Assembly: GCF_019316905.1 (NCBI RefSeq)
Contig: NZ_CP079216.1
Span: forward strand, 2,852,001 to 2,916,000
DNA: 64,000 nucleotides
Reading direction: 5' to 3'
Origin: Tessaracoccus palaemonis
Lineage (GTDB): Bacteria; Actinomycetota; Actinomycetes; Propionibacteriales; Propionibacteriaceae
Shown here: positions 52,199 through 62,191 of the stretch, one piece after another
How positions within the stretch are numbered: position 1 is the first letter of the stretch
How the letters are laid out: each line of letters starts with the position of its first letter
Position numbers and translations under genes: made by a program
Notes under the pieces: model-generated
The model's input: only the letters and a program-made list of their open reading frames with translations
Databases searched by the model: none
What the model was told of the DNA's origin: nothing

Positions 52199-53413
52199 TC
52201 AGAGCTCCGTTCCGCGAGCGATGGCGCTGGCCATGGTGGGCGCGAGCGGCAGACGCGGGATGAGCGTGCACTGCGCCGCGTGGTACAGGTCGGCCTTGCC
52301 CGGCCAGACGGTGTCGGTCGGCCGGTTCTCGGGGTCGAGCTGGTGGTGCCACGAGCCGTGCTCATGGTCGAGCACGTAGGCGTCGGCGTAGTCCCACCAC
52401 GTGGCGTAGAGCTGCGCGTAGCGGGCGTCACCCGTGCGCTTCCACAGCGACGCGGCCGCACCGATGGCCTCCGCGACGACCCAGTGCATGCGGTCCGCGA
52501 CGACCGGGGTCCCCGTCCAGTCGGTCGTGTAGGCGAAGCCACCGCGCTCGGCATCCCACCCGTCCTCGACGGCGCGGTCGAACAGCGCGACGGCAGCCTC
52601 GGCCCAGTCGGCCCCCTTCGCCCCCGCAGCCTCCAGGTTCAGCAACAACCGCGCCCACTCGATGCCGTGCCCGACGGTGGCGCCGTACGGCTTGAACTTG
52701 TCGCCCGGGACGTCGGCGTTGAACTCCAGCAGCGGGCTCCACTGCTCGTCGAAGTGCTCGGGCAGCCGCCACCCGTTGGCCTTGGCGGCCCGGGCTGCGA
52801 AGGCCCCGATGCGTGCGGCCCGGTCGAGCCAGATCCGGTCCCCCGTCACGTCCGCCGCGGCGAGGAACGCCTCGACGGTGTGCATGTTCGCGTTGATGCC
52901 GCGGTACGGGTCGAGCACGGTGAAGTCGTCGTTGAACGTGTCGACGACCAGCCCGGCCTCCTCGTCCCAGAATCTCTCCTCGACGGTGCGCAGCGCCTCG
53001 GCCAGGAGATCGCCTGCCCCGTCGAGTTCGGCGAGCACGCCGGAGGTCGCCGCCAGCACCACGAACGCGTGCGCGTAGGCGGCCTTGTCGCGGGCGCCGG
53101 GCGGCAACGTGCCGCCGACCTGGGCGAACCACCCTCCGTTGACGTCGTCGTACAGCGGCCCGGTCAGACCGTCGAGCGCCCTCTGCGCGATGACCCGCGC
53201 ACCGGGGATGCCCTGCAGTGCGCCGAGGCTGTACGTGTGGACGGTCCGGCAGGTGATCCAGCACTGCACGCCCTCCGCCGCCACGGGGCTTCCATCATCG
53301 TCGAGCCAGGCGGCTCCCCCACCGTCGACCGGGGTGCGGCGGCCGAACTCAAGCAGGCTGAGGAAGTGCCCATCCAGCCAGTTCCTGTGCGTGTCTCGTT
53401 CGATGATCTGCAT
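52199..53413 (-). CDS. AGE-family epimerase/isomerase
   Basis: 404 residues forming an (alpha/alpha)6 barrel. Conserved pieces: HRNWLDGHFLSLLEFGRR at the start, DKAAYAHAFVVLAAT, PYRGINANMHTVEAFLAAADVTGD, GHGIEWARLLLNLEAAG with catalytic-type His, and MHWVVAEAIGAAASLWKRTGD ... WHHQLDPENRP. This matches the branch of N-acylglucosamine 2-epimerase relatives that isomerise mannose/fructose or sulfoquinovose (YihS-like), interconverting aldose and ketose. The exact sugar is not certain. The ATG at 53413 is used; the frame extends further upstream without support. First gene of a three-gene operon. Confidence 0.88.
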   Translation of the reverse strand: MQIIERDTHRNWLDGHFLSLLEFGRRTPVDGGGAAWLDDDGSPVAAEGVQCWITCRTVHTYSLGALQGIPGARVIAQRALDGLTGPLYDDVNGGWFAQVGGTLPPGARDKAAYAHAFVVLAATSGVLAELDGAGDLLAEALRTVEERFWDEEAGLVVDTFNDDFTVLDPYRGINANMHTVEAFLAAADVTGDRIWLDRAARIGAFAARAAKANGWRLPEHFDEQWSPLLEFNADVPGDKFKPYGATVGHGIEWARLLLNLEAAGAKGADWAEAAVALFDRAVEDGWDAERGGFAYTTDWTGTPVVADRMHWVVAEAIGAAASLWKRTGDARYAQLYATWWDYADAYVLDHEHGSWHHQLDPENRPTDTVWPGKADLYHAAQCTLIPRLPLAPTMASAIARGTEL

Positions 53414-53540
53414 GGGGGACTCCTTTGCCGTCAGGACCGACGCTAGCGGATCACACCTTGATCCGGACAAGCGGTTCGACTCACCGAGGTACTACGGTTC
53501 AGGGCATCGGGCCGACCGGTCCGGCTCTGGAGGTGACCCC

Positions 53541-55727
53541 ATGCGACGACCGCTGATCCGCGGCTCCGCCGTCCGACCCCTTGCGCTGCTGGCGCTGCTC
53601 TTCTCGGTGCTGGTGACCACGCTGGTCGCGCCGCTGGCCGCGCGCGCCGACGACGACGCGGTCAAGGGCAAGACGTTCGTGATCGCCACCGACACCACGT
53701 TCGCCCCGTTCGAGTACCGCGACGAGTCCGGCGACATGACCGGCATCGACATCGACCTCATCAACAAGATCGCCGAGATGAAGGGGTTCACGGTCGACAT
53801 CAAGGCCGTCGGCTTCGACGCGGCCCTCCAGGCGGTGCAGTCGCGGCAGGCCGACGGCGTCATCGCCGGCATGTCCATCACGGACGAGCGCAAGAAGATC
53901 TTCGACTTCTCCGACCCGTACTTCAGCTCCGGCGTGCAGATGGCCGTCAAGGACGGCTCCGACATCACGAGCTATGCCGACCTCAAGGGCCAGACCGTCG
54001 TCGCGAAGACCGGGGCGGAGGGCCTGACGTTCGCGGAGTCCATCGCGGACCAGTACGGCTTCACCGTCAAGGCCCTCGACAAGGCCGACACCATGTACTC
54101 CGAGGTGACAACCGGCAACGCTGCCGCGGTCTTCGACGACTACCCCGTGCTCGCCTACGGCATCTCGCAGGACAACGGGCTGAAGATCGTCACGCCCAAG
54201 GAACAGGGCTCCAGCTACGGCTTCGCCGTCCTCAAGGGCCAGAACGCCGACCTGCTCGAGGCCTTCAACTCCGGGCTCGCCGAGCTCCGCGCCGACGGCA
54301 CCTACCACGACATCCTTGTGCAGTACCTCGGCGACAACGCCCCCGAGGACAGCAGCCAGCAGGTCGAAGGCGTCAAGGGCGAGACATTCGTCATCGCCAC
54401 CGACACCACCTTCGCCCCGTTCGAGTTCCGCGACGCCTCCGGCAACATGACCGGCATCGACGTCGACCTCATGAAGGAGGTCGCCGAGCGCCAGGGCTTC
54501 GACGTCGAGGTGAAGGCGCTGGGCTTCGACGCCGCCCTCCAGGCGGTCCAGGCGGGCCAGGCCGACGGCGTCATCGCCGGCATGTCCATCACCGACGAGC
54601 GCAAGAAGATCTTCGACTTCTCCGACCCGTACTTCGACTCGGGCGTGCAGATGGCGGTAGCGGCCGACGACGACTCCATCACCGGATACGCGGACCTCGA
54701 GGGCAAGACGGTCGTCGCGAAGACCGGGGCGGAGGGGCTCGCTTTCGCGCAGTCGATCGCCGACGAGTACGGCTTCACCGTCAAGGCCCTCGACAAGGCC
54801 GACACCATGTACTCCGAGGTCCAGACGGGCAACGCCGCAGCCGTGTTCGACGACTACCCCGTTCTCGCCTACGGCATCTCGCAGGGCAACGGCCTGAAGA
54901 TCGTCACGCCCAAGGAGCAGGGCTCCAGCTACGGCTTCGCCGTCCTCAAGGGCCAGAACGAGGACCTCCTCAAGGCGTTCAACGTCGGGCTGCAGTCCAT
55001 GAAGGAGGACGGCACCTACCAGCAGATCATGGACAAGTACCTCGCCACCGGCGACACGGGCGACGGCTCGACGTCACTGTCCTTCTGGGGGCTGCTGGCG
55101 CAGAGCTGGCCCGCCCTGATGCAGGGCCTCGGCATGACCCTGGCCGCGACCGCGCTGTCGCTGCTCTTCGCCACGGTGCTCGGCGTCATCTTCGGCTTCT
55201 TCAAGGTGAGCGGGGTCTGGATCCTGAAGCTGCTCGGCAGCATCTACGTCGACGTCTTCCGCGGCACGCCGCTGCTGGTGCAGGCGTTCTTCTTCTACTT
55301 CGGCCTGTCCGCCGCGACGGGTCTGAAGATCGACGTGTTCGTGGCTGGCGTGCTGACGCTGTCGCTCAACGCGGGCGCCTACATGACCGAGATCGTGCGG
55401 GGCGGCATCCAGAACGTCGACACGGGTCAGATGGAGGCGTCGCGCTCGCTCGGCCTGAACTGGATGCAGTCGATGCGCAAGATCATCGTGCCGCAGGCGC
55501 TGAAGATCATGACCCCGTCGGCCATCAACCAGTTCGTCATCACCCTGAAGGACACCTCGCTCCTGGCCGTGCTCGGCCTGGCCGAGCTGACCTACCAGGG
55601 CCAGCAGATCATCGCGCGGACCTTCCGCAGCTTCGAGATGTGGCTGATCATCGGCGCCATCTACTTCGTCGTCATCTTCGCGTTGACGAAACTGAGCAAC
55701 GCGCTCGACAGGAGGATCAACAAGTGA
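53541..55727 (+). CDS. glnP: Amino-acid ABC transporter: two fused binding domains plus permease (GlnP-like)
   Basis: 728 residues. Signal peptide (1-37, ...LAARA), a first type 3 binding domain (about 41-270, [31 protein letters not shown]), a second one (about 278-505) nearly the same, then a permease domain (514-728) with [31 protein letters not shown] and the EAA loop [31 protein letters not shown]. The layout equals GlnP of lactic acid bacteria, where two tethered domains deliver glutamine or related amino acids to the channel. The two copies agree at roughly four of five residues (by eye), so the duplication is recent. Start ATG 53541 has GGAGGTGAC upstream. The ATPase gene overlaps by 3 bp. 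Confidence 0.94.
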   Translation: MRRPLIRGSAVRPLALLALLFSVLVTTLVAPLAARADDDAVKGKTFVIATDTTFAPFEYRDESGDMTGIDIDLINKIAEMKGFTVDIKAVGFDAALQAVQSRQADGVIAGMSITDERKKIFDFSDPYFSSGVQMAVKDGSDITSYADLKGQTVVAKTGAEGLTFAESIADQYGFTVKALDKADTMYSEVTTGNAAAVFDDYPVLAYGISQDNGLKIVTPKEQGSSYGFAVLKGQNADLLEAFNSGLAELRADGTYHDILVQYLGDNAPEDSSQQVEGVKGETFVIATDTTFAPFEFRDASGNMTGIDVDLMKEVAERQGFDVEVKALGFDAALQAVQAGQADGVIAGMSITDERKKIFDFSDPYFDSGVQMAVAADDDSITGYADLEGKTVVAKTGAEGLAFAQSIADEYGFTVKALDKADTMYSEVQTGNAAAVFDDYPVLAYGISQGNGLKIVTPKEQGSSYGFAVLKGQNEDLLKAFNVGLQSMKEDGTYQQIMDKYLATGDTGDGSTSLSFWGLLAQSWPALMQGLGMTLAATALSLLFATVLGVIFGFFKVSGVWILKLLGSIYVDVFRGTPLLVQAFFFYFGLSAATGLKIDVFVAGVLTLSLNAGAYMTEIVRGGIQNVDTGQMEASRSLGLNWMQSMRKIIVPQALKIMTPSAINQFVITLKDTSLLAVLGLAELTYQGQQIIARTFRSFEMWLIIGAIYFVVIFALTKLSNALDRRINK

Positions 55728-56500
55728 GCACCACAGCGGAGCAGACCACCCCGGCCGCCGCGCCGGAGGGCGACGTCATCGTCGAGGTGGAGGACCTGCA
55801 CAAGTCGTTCGGATCCAACGAGGTCCTCAAGGGCATCGACACCACGATCCGCAAGGGTGAGGTCGTCGCGATCATCGGCCCGTCCGGATCGGGCAAGTCG
55901 ACGTTCCTGCGCTGCCTCAACCTGCTGGAGGAGGTCACCTCCGGCCGGGTCGTCGTCGAGGGTGCCGATCTGACGGCCAAGGGCACCGACATCAACGTCG
56001 TGCGCCAGAAGATCGGCATGGTCTTCCAGCACTTCAACCTGTTCCCGCACAAGACCGCGCTGGAGAACATCACGCTGGCCCCGATCATGCTGAAGAAGCA
56101 GTCGCCGGCCGAGGCCGAGAAGCTGGGCCGGGACCTTCTCGAACGGGTCAAGCTGTCCGAGAAGGCCGACTCCCGCCCAGCCCAGCTGTCAGGCGGCCAG
56201 AAGCAGCGCGTGGCCATCGCCCGCGCGCTGGCGATGCAGCCCGACATCATGCTGTTCGACGAGCCCACCTCCGCCCTCGACCCCGAGATGGTCGGTGAGG
56301 TGCTCGACGTCATGCAGCAGCTGGCCAAGGAGGGCATGACGATGGTGGTGGTGACGCACGAGATGGGCTTCGCCCGCGAGGTCGGCCACCGCCTGATGTT
56401 CATGGCCGACGGCGTGATCGTCGAGGAGGGCGACCCGCGGGAGATTCTGGCGAATCCCCAGGAGCCCCGCACACAGGACTTCCTCTCCAAGGTGCTCTGA
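55724..56500 (+). CDS. glnQ: Amino-acid ABC transporter ATP-binding protein (GlnQ-like)
   Basis: 258 residues. After an 18-residue leader: [39 protein letters not shown] (Walker A), [16 protein letters not shown] (Q-loop of polar amino-acid family), [40 protein letters not shown] (signature and Walker B), [11 protein letters not shown] (switch). Powers the fused binding/permease protein. GTG start overlaps its stop by 3 bp, giving a minimal two-gene transporter. Confidence 0.95.
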   Translation: MSTTAEQTTPAAAPEGDVIVEVEDLHKSFGSNEVLKGIDTTIRKGEVVAIIGPSGSGKSTFLRCLNLLEEVTSGRVVVEGADLTAKGTDINVVRQKIGMVFQHFNLFPHKTALENITLAPIMLKKQSPAEAEKLGRDLLERVKLSEKADSRPAQLSGGQKQRVAIARALAMQPDIMLFDEPTSALDPEMVGEVLDVMQQLAKEGMTMVVVTHEMGFAREVGHRLMFMADGVIVEEGDPREILANPQEPRTQDFLSKVL

Positions 56501-56509
56501 GGCGGCGAA

Positions 56510-56546
56510 CCCGAGAAGCTCTACCTCGGCATGAGGTCATCTCGGG
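56510..56546 (+). terminator. Probable terminator hairpin after the amino-acid transporter
   Basis: CCCGAGA ... TCTCGGG outer arms (7 bp) and CCTC/GAGG inner arms in the 9 bp after the glnQ-like stop. No T run. A second perfect 8-bp repeat ATTTCGCT-AAG-AGCGAAAT lies at 56560-56578; its role is unclear. Confidence 0.45.
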
Positions 56547-56585
56547 CCCGTCGCGTCGGATTTCGCTAAGAGCGAAATGAAGTCG

Positions 56586-56615
56586 TTGACAGGCGCTTCC
56601 CGGGTGCTCCAAGAT
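56586..56615 (+). promoter_or_regulatory. Possible promoter of the pilus operon
   Basis: TTGACA at 56586-56591 and CAAGAT at 56610-56615 with an 18-bp spacer, 142 bp upstream of the pilB start. The -35 is consensus; the -10 is weak. Confidence 0.35.
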
Positions 56616-56757
56616 TTCCACCGAGAGCACGTTCCACGAAGCTCTCACAACCGTCCCACTTCGGTGAACGCGGCCTGAGGGGGCTCCGGGCAGTTTCTCG
56701 CCCACGGCCCTCGTCAGCGGTCCGCCTCTGCCGTCGGTGTCCCAGGAAGGAACGCGC

Positions 56758-58476
56758 GTGCATCAGACGCAAGACAGCGTTCCGCCGGTCGATCCTGGCC
56801 GGGGACCCGCCGCAGCAGCGCCGCAGGGCAGCCCGGAGGCTGACCCCGACTCCCCGCGCCGCGACGGCCACGTCGAGGGCCGCGACTCGATGGAGTGGCT
56901 GGGCGCCTACTTCTCCCCCAAGCGCGCTCCCGAGCCGGAGGATCCGCGCGAGCGGGCCGTCGCGCTGGCCGCCCGCCTCGGGCTGGCCTTCGTCGACCTC
57001 ACCGAGTTCGCCGTCGACGCGTCGGTCGTCTCCCTCGTTCCCGACGCGATGGCGCGGCGCCACATCGCCCTGCCGATCGCGCGCGCCGGTGAGCGCATCA
57101 TGGTCGCGATGGCCGATCCCGAGAACGTCATCGTCCTCGACGACGTCGCGGCCGTCCTCCGCGAGCCCGTCGCGCCGGTCGTCGCCGAGCCGGATGCGAT
57201 CATGGCGGCAATCGACCGCTACCACCGCGTCGACTCCGAGGTCGAGGAGCTCGCCTCCGCCTTCGCCGGGGCCGACGCGGAGACGGACCAGTGGAGCCAG
57301 GACGTCGACGAGGGCGTCGACGAGGCCCCGATCATCCGGCTGGTGAACCTGATCATCGGGCAGGCCATCACCGACCGCGCCTCCGACATCCACATCGAGC
57401 CGATGCGCGACGAGCTGCGCGTGCGCTACCGCATCGACGGCGTGCTCAAGACGGTGCAGTCCGTCCCCCGCTCCATGATCCCCGGCGTCATCAGCCGCCT
57501 GAAGGTCATGGCGGACCTCGACATCGGCGAGCGTCGCAGGCCGCAGGACGGCCGCATCTCCGTCAACCACAGCGGCCGCACGATCGACCTGCGCGTCGCC
57601 TCACTGCCGACCGTGTGGGGCGAGAAGGTCGTCGCCCGTGTCCTCGACTCGCCCGTTGCCAGCCTCCAGCTGAGCGACCTGGCGATGCTGGAACGCAACA
57701 TGGAGGTCTACTCCTCGAGCTTCTCGAAGCCGTACGGCATGATCCTCGTCACCGGCCCGACGGGCTCCGGCAAGTCGACCACGCTGTACACGACGCTGGC
57801 CGCGATCTCGAAGCCCACGGTCAACGTGATCACGGTCGAGGATCCCGTCGAGTACCGGATGCCAGGGATCAACCAGGTCCAGGTGAACCCGAAGGCCGGC
57901 ATGACATTCGCCGCGGCGCTGCGCTCGATCCTCCGCTCCGACCCGGACATCATCCTGCTGGGCGAGATCCGCGACGAGGAGACGGCGAAGATCGCCATCG
58001 AGTCGTCGCTGACCGGCCACCTCGTCCTGTCCACGCTGCACACCAACGACGCGCCGAGCTCGGTGACCCGACTGATCGAGATGGGGGTCGAGCCGTTCCT
58101 GGTCGGCTCGGCACTCGATTCCGTCATCGCCCAGCGCCTCGCCCGGCGGCTGTGCGCCAGGTGCAGGAAGGCGTCGACGGCCACCGCGGAGGAGCTGCGC
58201 ATCGTCGGAGCGCCGCTGACGGACCCGCTGCCGACGGTCTACCGGCCGATCGGCTGCCCGGAGTGCTCCGAGACGGGCTACCGGGGCCGCATCGCGCTGC
58301 ACGAGGTGATGGCGGTCGACGACGAGATCGAACGGCTGGCGTCGCAGAACGCGCCCGCCGCGGAGATCGCCGAGCATGCCGAGAGGGCCGGCATGACGAG
58401 GCTCCGGATGGATGGCTGGGCGAAGGTGCTGCTCGGCCACACGTCCATCGAAGAGATCCTGCGAGTGACGCTGTGA
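56758..58476 (+). CDS. pilB: Type IV pilus assembly ATPase PilB (GspE family)
   Basis: 572 residues. N-terminal MshEN/T2SSE-N-like domain (ALAARLGLAFVDLTEFAVDASVVSLVPDAMARRHIALPIAR), then the ATPase: SDIHIEPMRDELRVRYRIDG, Walker A GPTGSGKST, Asp box EDPVEYRMPGINQVQVN, Walker B DIILLGEIRDEETAKIA, His box TGHLVLSTLHTNDA, and the tetracysteine CARC...CPEC typical of PilB/GspE. Powers pilus extension at the inner face of the membrane. GTG at 56758 is chosen because AGGAAGG lies 7 nt before it; an in-frame start at 56737 lacks such a site. First gene of the pilus cluster. Confidence 0.93.
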   Translation: MHQTQDSVPPVDPGRGPAAAAPQGSPEADPDSPRRDGHVEGRDSMEWLGAYFSPKRAPEPEDPRERAVALAARLGLAFVDLTEFAVDASVVSLVPDAMARRHIALPIARAGERIMVAMADPENVIVLDDVAAVLREPVAPVVAEPDAIMAAIDRYHRVDSEVEELASAFAGADAETDQWSQDVDEGVDEAPIIRLVNLIIGQAITDRASDIHIEPMRDELRVRYRIDGVLKTVQSVPRSMIPGVISRLKVMADLDIGERRRPQDGRISVNHSGRTIDLRVASLPTVWGEKVVARVLDSPVASLQLSDLAMLERNMEVYSSSFSKPYGMILVTGPTGSGKSTTLYTTLAAISKPTVNVITVEDPVEYRMPGINQVQVNPKAGMTFAAALRSILRSDPDIILLGEIRDEETAKIAIESSLTGHLVLSTLHTNDAPSSVTRLIEMGVEPFLVGSALDSVIAQRLARRLCARCRKASTATAEELRIVGAPLTDPLPTVYRPIGCPECSETGYRGRIALHEVMAVDDEIERLASQNAPAAEIAEHAERAGMTRLRMDGWAKVLLGHTSIEEILRVTL

Positions 58477-58530
58477 GCGTCGGGGAAATGATCAACATCG
58501 TCTTGGGGGAGACGCAGAAAGAAGGACACT

Positions 58531-60273
58531 GTGACCCCAGAAGACGGGTACTTCCCCCCCGCGGCGCCGACGCGGTTCGACGAACTGTTTGCCGGCAAGG
58601 ATGTCGATCCTGACCTGAGGTCCTACCTCGACGGCGTCCCCGGTGTGACCCTGCCTCCCACAGCCGCGCGCCGGTCGTCGCCTTCGGAGCCGGACAGCGC
58701 CGGAGACTCCCCGTGGGCGGCACCCGACCGGTCCGCATCCTCGGCACCCGGCCGGTCCGCATCCTCCGCGTCCGACTGGGCGACCTCGAGCTGGTCCGCG
58801 CCGAGGGCGAACACCGAGTGGTCGGTGTCGTCGACCGGCACGTCGGATTCCCCGAAGCCGGCCTCAGACTGGGCGGCCCCGGCCGCCCAGGAAACGACGC
58901 CGCCCGCCGCTCCAGCCCCCTCGGCCTGGTCGGCCCCCGCCGAGGCCGCCGCCGTCGCGTGGCCTCCCCCCGCGGCCCCGGCCCCACGCGCCGCCAGGTC
59001 ACTGCCCGCCGACGACGCCGCCGAGGCGATGCGACTGCCCGCGTATCTAGCGCCGGTGAAGGAGCCCGTCAGCGGGCTGGCGGCCCGCGCGGGCGAGGTC
59101 GACCCGATCCTGCGTCGCCAGATCCCCGACGTCGACACCGAGTTCGTCACCTCGATCCGCGCGGTGCTCGCCGAGGGGGCCTCGGACCTGCACCTGTGCG
59201 CCGAGTCGACACCCGTCATCCGCATCGACGGCGAGCTGAAATCGGTCGCGGGGACCACGAGCTGGTCGCGCGAGCGGATCCGCCGCGTGATCGAGAGCTT
59301 CGTCCCGGCCGAGATGCTGCAGGCCTTCGAGAAGGACCTCGAGCTCGACCTCGCCTACTCCGTCGGCGACGTCGCCCGTTTCCGCGTGAACATCTTCCAG
59401 GACCAGCGCGGGCTGGGCGCCGCGCTGCGCATCATCCCCACCGAGATCAAGTCGGTGGCCCAGCTCGGCCTGCCGTCGGAGCTGGTCGACCTCGCGCACC
59501 TGCCCCGCGGCCTCGTCCTCGTCTGCGGCCCCACCGGCTCGGGCAAGTCGACGACGCTCGCGGCCATCATCGACAAGGCCAACGCGAGCCGCGCGTCGCA
59601 CATCGTCACGGTCGAGGACCCGATCGAGTTCCTGCACCACCACAAGCGCGGCATCATCAACCAGCGCGAGGTCGGGGCCGACACACACGGCTTCTCCCAT
59701 GCGCTGAAGCACGCGCTGCGCCAGGACCCCGACATCATCCTCGTCGGCGAGCTGCGCGACCTGGAGACCATCTCGACGGCGCTCACGGCCGCCGAGACCG
59801 GTCACCTCGTCTTCGCGACGCTGCACACGCAGGACGTGGCGCAGACCATCGACCGCATCATCGACGTGTACCCGTCGCACCAGCAGGCGCAGGTCCGCAC
59901 GCAGCTCGCGGCCACGGTGCGCGCGATCGTCGTGCAGACACTGATCCGCCGCGCGGGCGGCAAGGGCCGCACCGTCGCGACGGAGGTCATGTTCACCAAC
60001 CCCGCCATCGCGAGCCTCATCCGCTCCGGCAAGACCCACCAGATGCGCACCGCACTGCAGGCGGGCAGCGCGCAGGGCATGCACACGCTCGACCAGGACC
60101 TGGCCCGGCTGGTGCTCTCCGGTGAGATCGCGCACGCTCAGGCCCTCGACCTGGCGCAGGAGGCGGCCGAGTTCGAGCAGCTCGTCCGCAACCGGGGCCT
60201 CGGCCGTGACGTCGACCCGATGCTGATCGAGGGGACCCGCCAGGTGGCCGGCGGGATGGGAGGCCCCTCATGA
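58531..60273 (+). CDS. pilT: Type IV pilus retraction ATPase PilT with long N-terminal extension
   Basis: 580 residues, against ~350-370 in usual PilT. Residues 1-~190 are low complexity, rich in Ser/Ala/Pro/Trp with repeats such as DRSASSAPGRSASSASDWATSSWSAP. The PilT core follows: AVLAEGASDLHLCAESTPVIRIDGEL, Walker A GPTGSGKST, EDPIEFLHHHKRGIINQREVGADT, GELRDLETISTALTAAETGHLVFATLHTQD (Walker B/His box), NPAIASLIRSGKTHQMRTALQAG. Depolymerises the pilus. GTG at 58531, AGAAGGA upstream. A 54-bp gap separates it from pilB, and it overlaps pilC by 4 bp. Confidence 0.92.
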   Translation: MTPEDGYFPPAAPTRFDELFAGKDVDPDLRSYLDGVPGVTLPPTAARRSSPSEPDSAGDSPWAAPDRSASSAPGRSASSASDWATSSWSAPRANTEWSVSSTGTSDSPKPASDWAAPAAQETTPPAAPAPSAWSAPAEAAAVAWPPPAAPAPRAARSLPADDAAEAMRLPAYLAPVKEPVSGLAARAGEVDPILRRQIPDVDTEFVTSIRAVLAEGASDLHLCAESTPVIRIDGELKSVAGTTSWSRERIRRVIESFVPAEMLQAFEKDLELDLAYSVGDVARFRVNIFQDQRGLGAALRIIPTEIKSVAQLGLPSELVDLAHLPRGLVLVCGPTGSGKSTTLAAIIDKANASRASHIVTVEDPIEFLHHHKRGIINQREVGADTHGFSHALKHALRQDPDIILVGELRDLETISTALTAAETGHLVFATLHTQDVAQTIDRIIDVYPSHQQAQVRTQLAATVRAIVVQTLIRRAGGKGRTVATEVMFTNPAIASLIRSGKTHQMRTALQAGSAQGMHTLDQDLARLVLSGEIAHAQALDLAQEAAEFEQLVRNRGLGRDVDPMLIEGTRQVAGGMGGPS

Positions 60274-61508
60274 CCGCCACCATGGACAAATGGACCTACA
60301 AGGGTCTCGACCGGGACGGCAACAAGGTCAAGGGCGTGCTCGACGCGTCCTCGGAGGCCCAGGCCATCCAGCAGCTCAAGGGCCGCGGCGTCATCCCCGA
60401 CGTGTTGACCCAGAAGGGCGCCGGCACCGGCCTGCAGAAGGAGATCACCATCCCGGCGCTGGAGCGCGGGCCCTCGCTGAAGGACCTCGCGCTGCTCACC
60501 CGGCAGCTCTCCACCATGGTCTCGGCCGGCGTCTCCATCCTGCGGGCCCTCACCATCGTCAAGGACCAGGTGGACAACACCAGGCTGCGAACGACGATCG
60601 TGGAGGTCTCGGCCAAGGTGGAGGGCGGCGTCGCGCTCTCAGACGCACTGGAGGACTTCCCGCTCGTCATCCCCCCGATCATGGTGCACCTGGTGCGCGC
60701 CGGCGAGACCGGCGGCTTCCTGGACAAGTCGCTCATCATGGTCGCCGACAACTTCGAGGCCGAGACCAGGCTCCGCAGCAAGGTCAAGGCTGCGCTCACC
60801 TACCCGATCGTGGTGCTGATCATCGCGTTGGTGGGTGTCGCCGCCATGCTGATCTTCATCGTCCCCGTCTTCGAGGCGATGTTCGCCGACCTGGGCAGCT
60901 CGCTGCCGGCGCCGACGCAACTGCTCGTCGACCTGTCGCACGCCATGCCGGTGGTGGTGCCCGTCGCCCTGGTGGTCGGCATCATCTTCTCCATCTGGTG
61001 GGCGCGCAACAAGAACACCGACGCCGTGCGCAAGGTGCTCGACCCCGTGAAACTGAAGGTCCCCGTCTTCGGGAAGCTCAATACGAAGATCGCGCTGACG
61101 AGATTCACGAGGAACTTCGCCACCATGTTGGCCTCGGGTGTCCCCTTGATGCAGTCGCTATCGATCGTCGGCGCCACGAGCGGCAATTACGTGGTTTCCT
61201 CATCCCTGGATATCGTCCAGGAGAACGTCAGACAGGGGCACTCCATCGGCGCCTCCCTGGCCGAGGCCGAGATCTTTCCCGAAATGCTCGTGCAAATGGT
61301 CGGGATCGGCGAGGAATCCGGGTCCATCGACGCCATGCTCGAGAAGACCGCGGACTTCTACGATGACGAGGTCGAGACCATGTCATCCCAGCTCACAGCC
61401 CTGTTGGAGCCGCTGATGCTCGTCTTCATGGGCGCCCTGCTCGGCTTCATGATCGTCGCCCTCTACCTGCCGATGTTCATGATCTTCCAGTCCATCCAAA
61501 ACCTCTGA
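60270..61508 (+). CDS. pilC: Type IV pilus inner-membrane platform protein PilC
   Basis: 412 residues with two T2SSF domains (LALLTRQLSTMVSAGVSILRALTIV ... ALTRFTRNFATMLASGVPLMQSLSIVG) each followed by a helix pair; three strongly hydrophobic segments (YPIVVLIIALVGVAAMLIFIVPVF, VVVPVALVVGIIFSIWW, LMLVFMGALLGFMIVALYLP). Anchors the ATPases PilB/PilT to the membrane platform. ATGA overlap with pilT. Codons become less GC-rich in the last ~130 codons than in the first part, seen by eye. Confidence 0.94.
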   Translation: MTATMDKWTYKGLDRDGNKVKGVLDASSEAQAIQQLKGRGVIPDVLTQKGAGTGLQKEITIPALERGPSLKDLALLTRQLSTMVSAGVSILRALTIVKDQVDNTRLRTTIVEVSAKVEGGVALSDALEDFPLVIPPIMVHLVRAGETGGFLDKSLIMVADNFEAETRLRSKVKAALTYPIVVLIIALVGVAAMLIFIVPVFEAMFADLGSSLPAPTQLLVDLSHAMPVVVPVALVVGIIFSIWWARNKNTDAVRKVLDPVKLKVPVFGKLNTKIALTRFTRNFATMLASGVPLMQSLSIVGATSGNYVVSSSLDIVQENVRQGHSIGASLAEAEIFPEMLVQMVGIGEESGSIDAMLEKTADFYDDEVETMSSQLTALLEPLMLVFMGALLGFMIVALYLPMFMIFQSIQNL

Positions 61509-61541
61509 AACCATATCGTTACAGAACTTTTCCGAACGCAG

Positions 61542-61569
61542 TTGAAATCTTCCGAGAACCACCTATAAG
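61542..61569 (+). promoter_or_regulatory. Probable pilA promoter
   Basis: TTGAAA (61542-61547) and TATAAG (61564-61569) with a 16-bp spacer in the AT-richer gap after pilC, giving a leader of about 60 nt. Fits the need for extra major-pilin transcription. Confidence 0.6.
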
Positions 61570-61635
61570 GTCTCGGTCATCGGCCACATCCCCCGAGGCC
61601 GACAAACCCCCCACATCCCGCGAAAGGGAACTCAC

Positions 61636-62091
61636 GTGCTGAACTTCGTTTCTAACGCACTGGCGAAGAAGGAGGAGGGCGAGAAGGGCTTCACCCTGAT
61701 CGAACTCCTGGTCGTCGTCATCATCATCGGCATCCTCGCCGCCGTCGCCATCCCGATCTTCCTGAACATGCGCGAAGGCGCCTGGAAGTCGTCGGTCGAG
61801 TCGGACGTCAAGAACGCCGTCCTGTCCATCGAGACCGCCACGTCCGGCAACAACGGCACCGTCAACGGCCTCGCGGATTTCGAGGACGACGAGACCGCGC
61901 CCCTCTTGAACGCTGACGGCGACGAACTGGCCGAGGTCGTCGTCTCCCCCGACAACACGCTCGAGATCACGTTCGATGACGACACCCAGACCTACGAGGT
62001 CGTCGGCACGAACGACAACGTCGATGAGGTCTACACCTACACCAGCGAGAGCGGCGCGGGCTCGTGGGGCGACGCCCCCACCACTCCGTGA
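61636..62091 (+). CDS. pilA: Type IV pilin (major pilin candidate)
   Basis: 151 residues. Class III signal with leader ending EKG and cleavage before FTLIELLVVVIIIGILAAVAIPIFLNMREGAW, including the Glu at +5 (E in FTLIE); the rest is a short acidic globular domain (DFEDDETAPLLNADGDELAE...). GTG start at 61636, GAAAGGGAAC upstream. Own promoter upstream and a strong hairpin downstream suggest high, separate expression. Probably the main fibre subunit. Confidence 0.94.
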   Translation: MLNFVSNALAKKEEGEKGFTLIELLVVVIIIGILAAVAIPIFLNMREGAWKSSVESDVKNAVLSIETATSGNNGTVNGLADFEDDETAPLLNADGDELAEVVVSPDNTLEITFDDDTQTYEVVGTNDNVDEVYTYTSESGAGSWGDAPTTP

Positions 62092-62109
62092 TCCGGACCC
62101 CCTGATCCA

Positions 62110-62149
62110 CGTCGTGCCTGCGCGGTCCCCCCACCGCGCGGGCACGACG
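62110..62149 (+). terminator. Strong hairpin terminator after pilA
   Basis: 17-bp stem CGTCGTGCCTGCGCGGT / ACCGCGCGGGCACGACG (one G-T pair) with a CCCCCC loop, followed by TTT. Lies between pilA and the next prepilin gene and would limit read-through. Confidence 0.8.
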
Positions 62150-62191
62150 TTTCCGCACCCCACCCACCCACCCGACGGACGGAGGCCCGCC

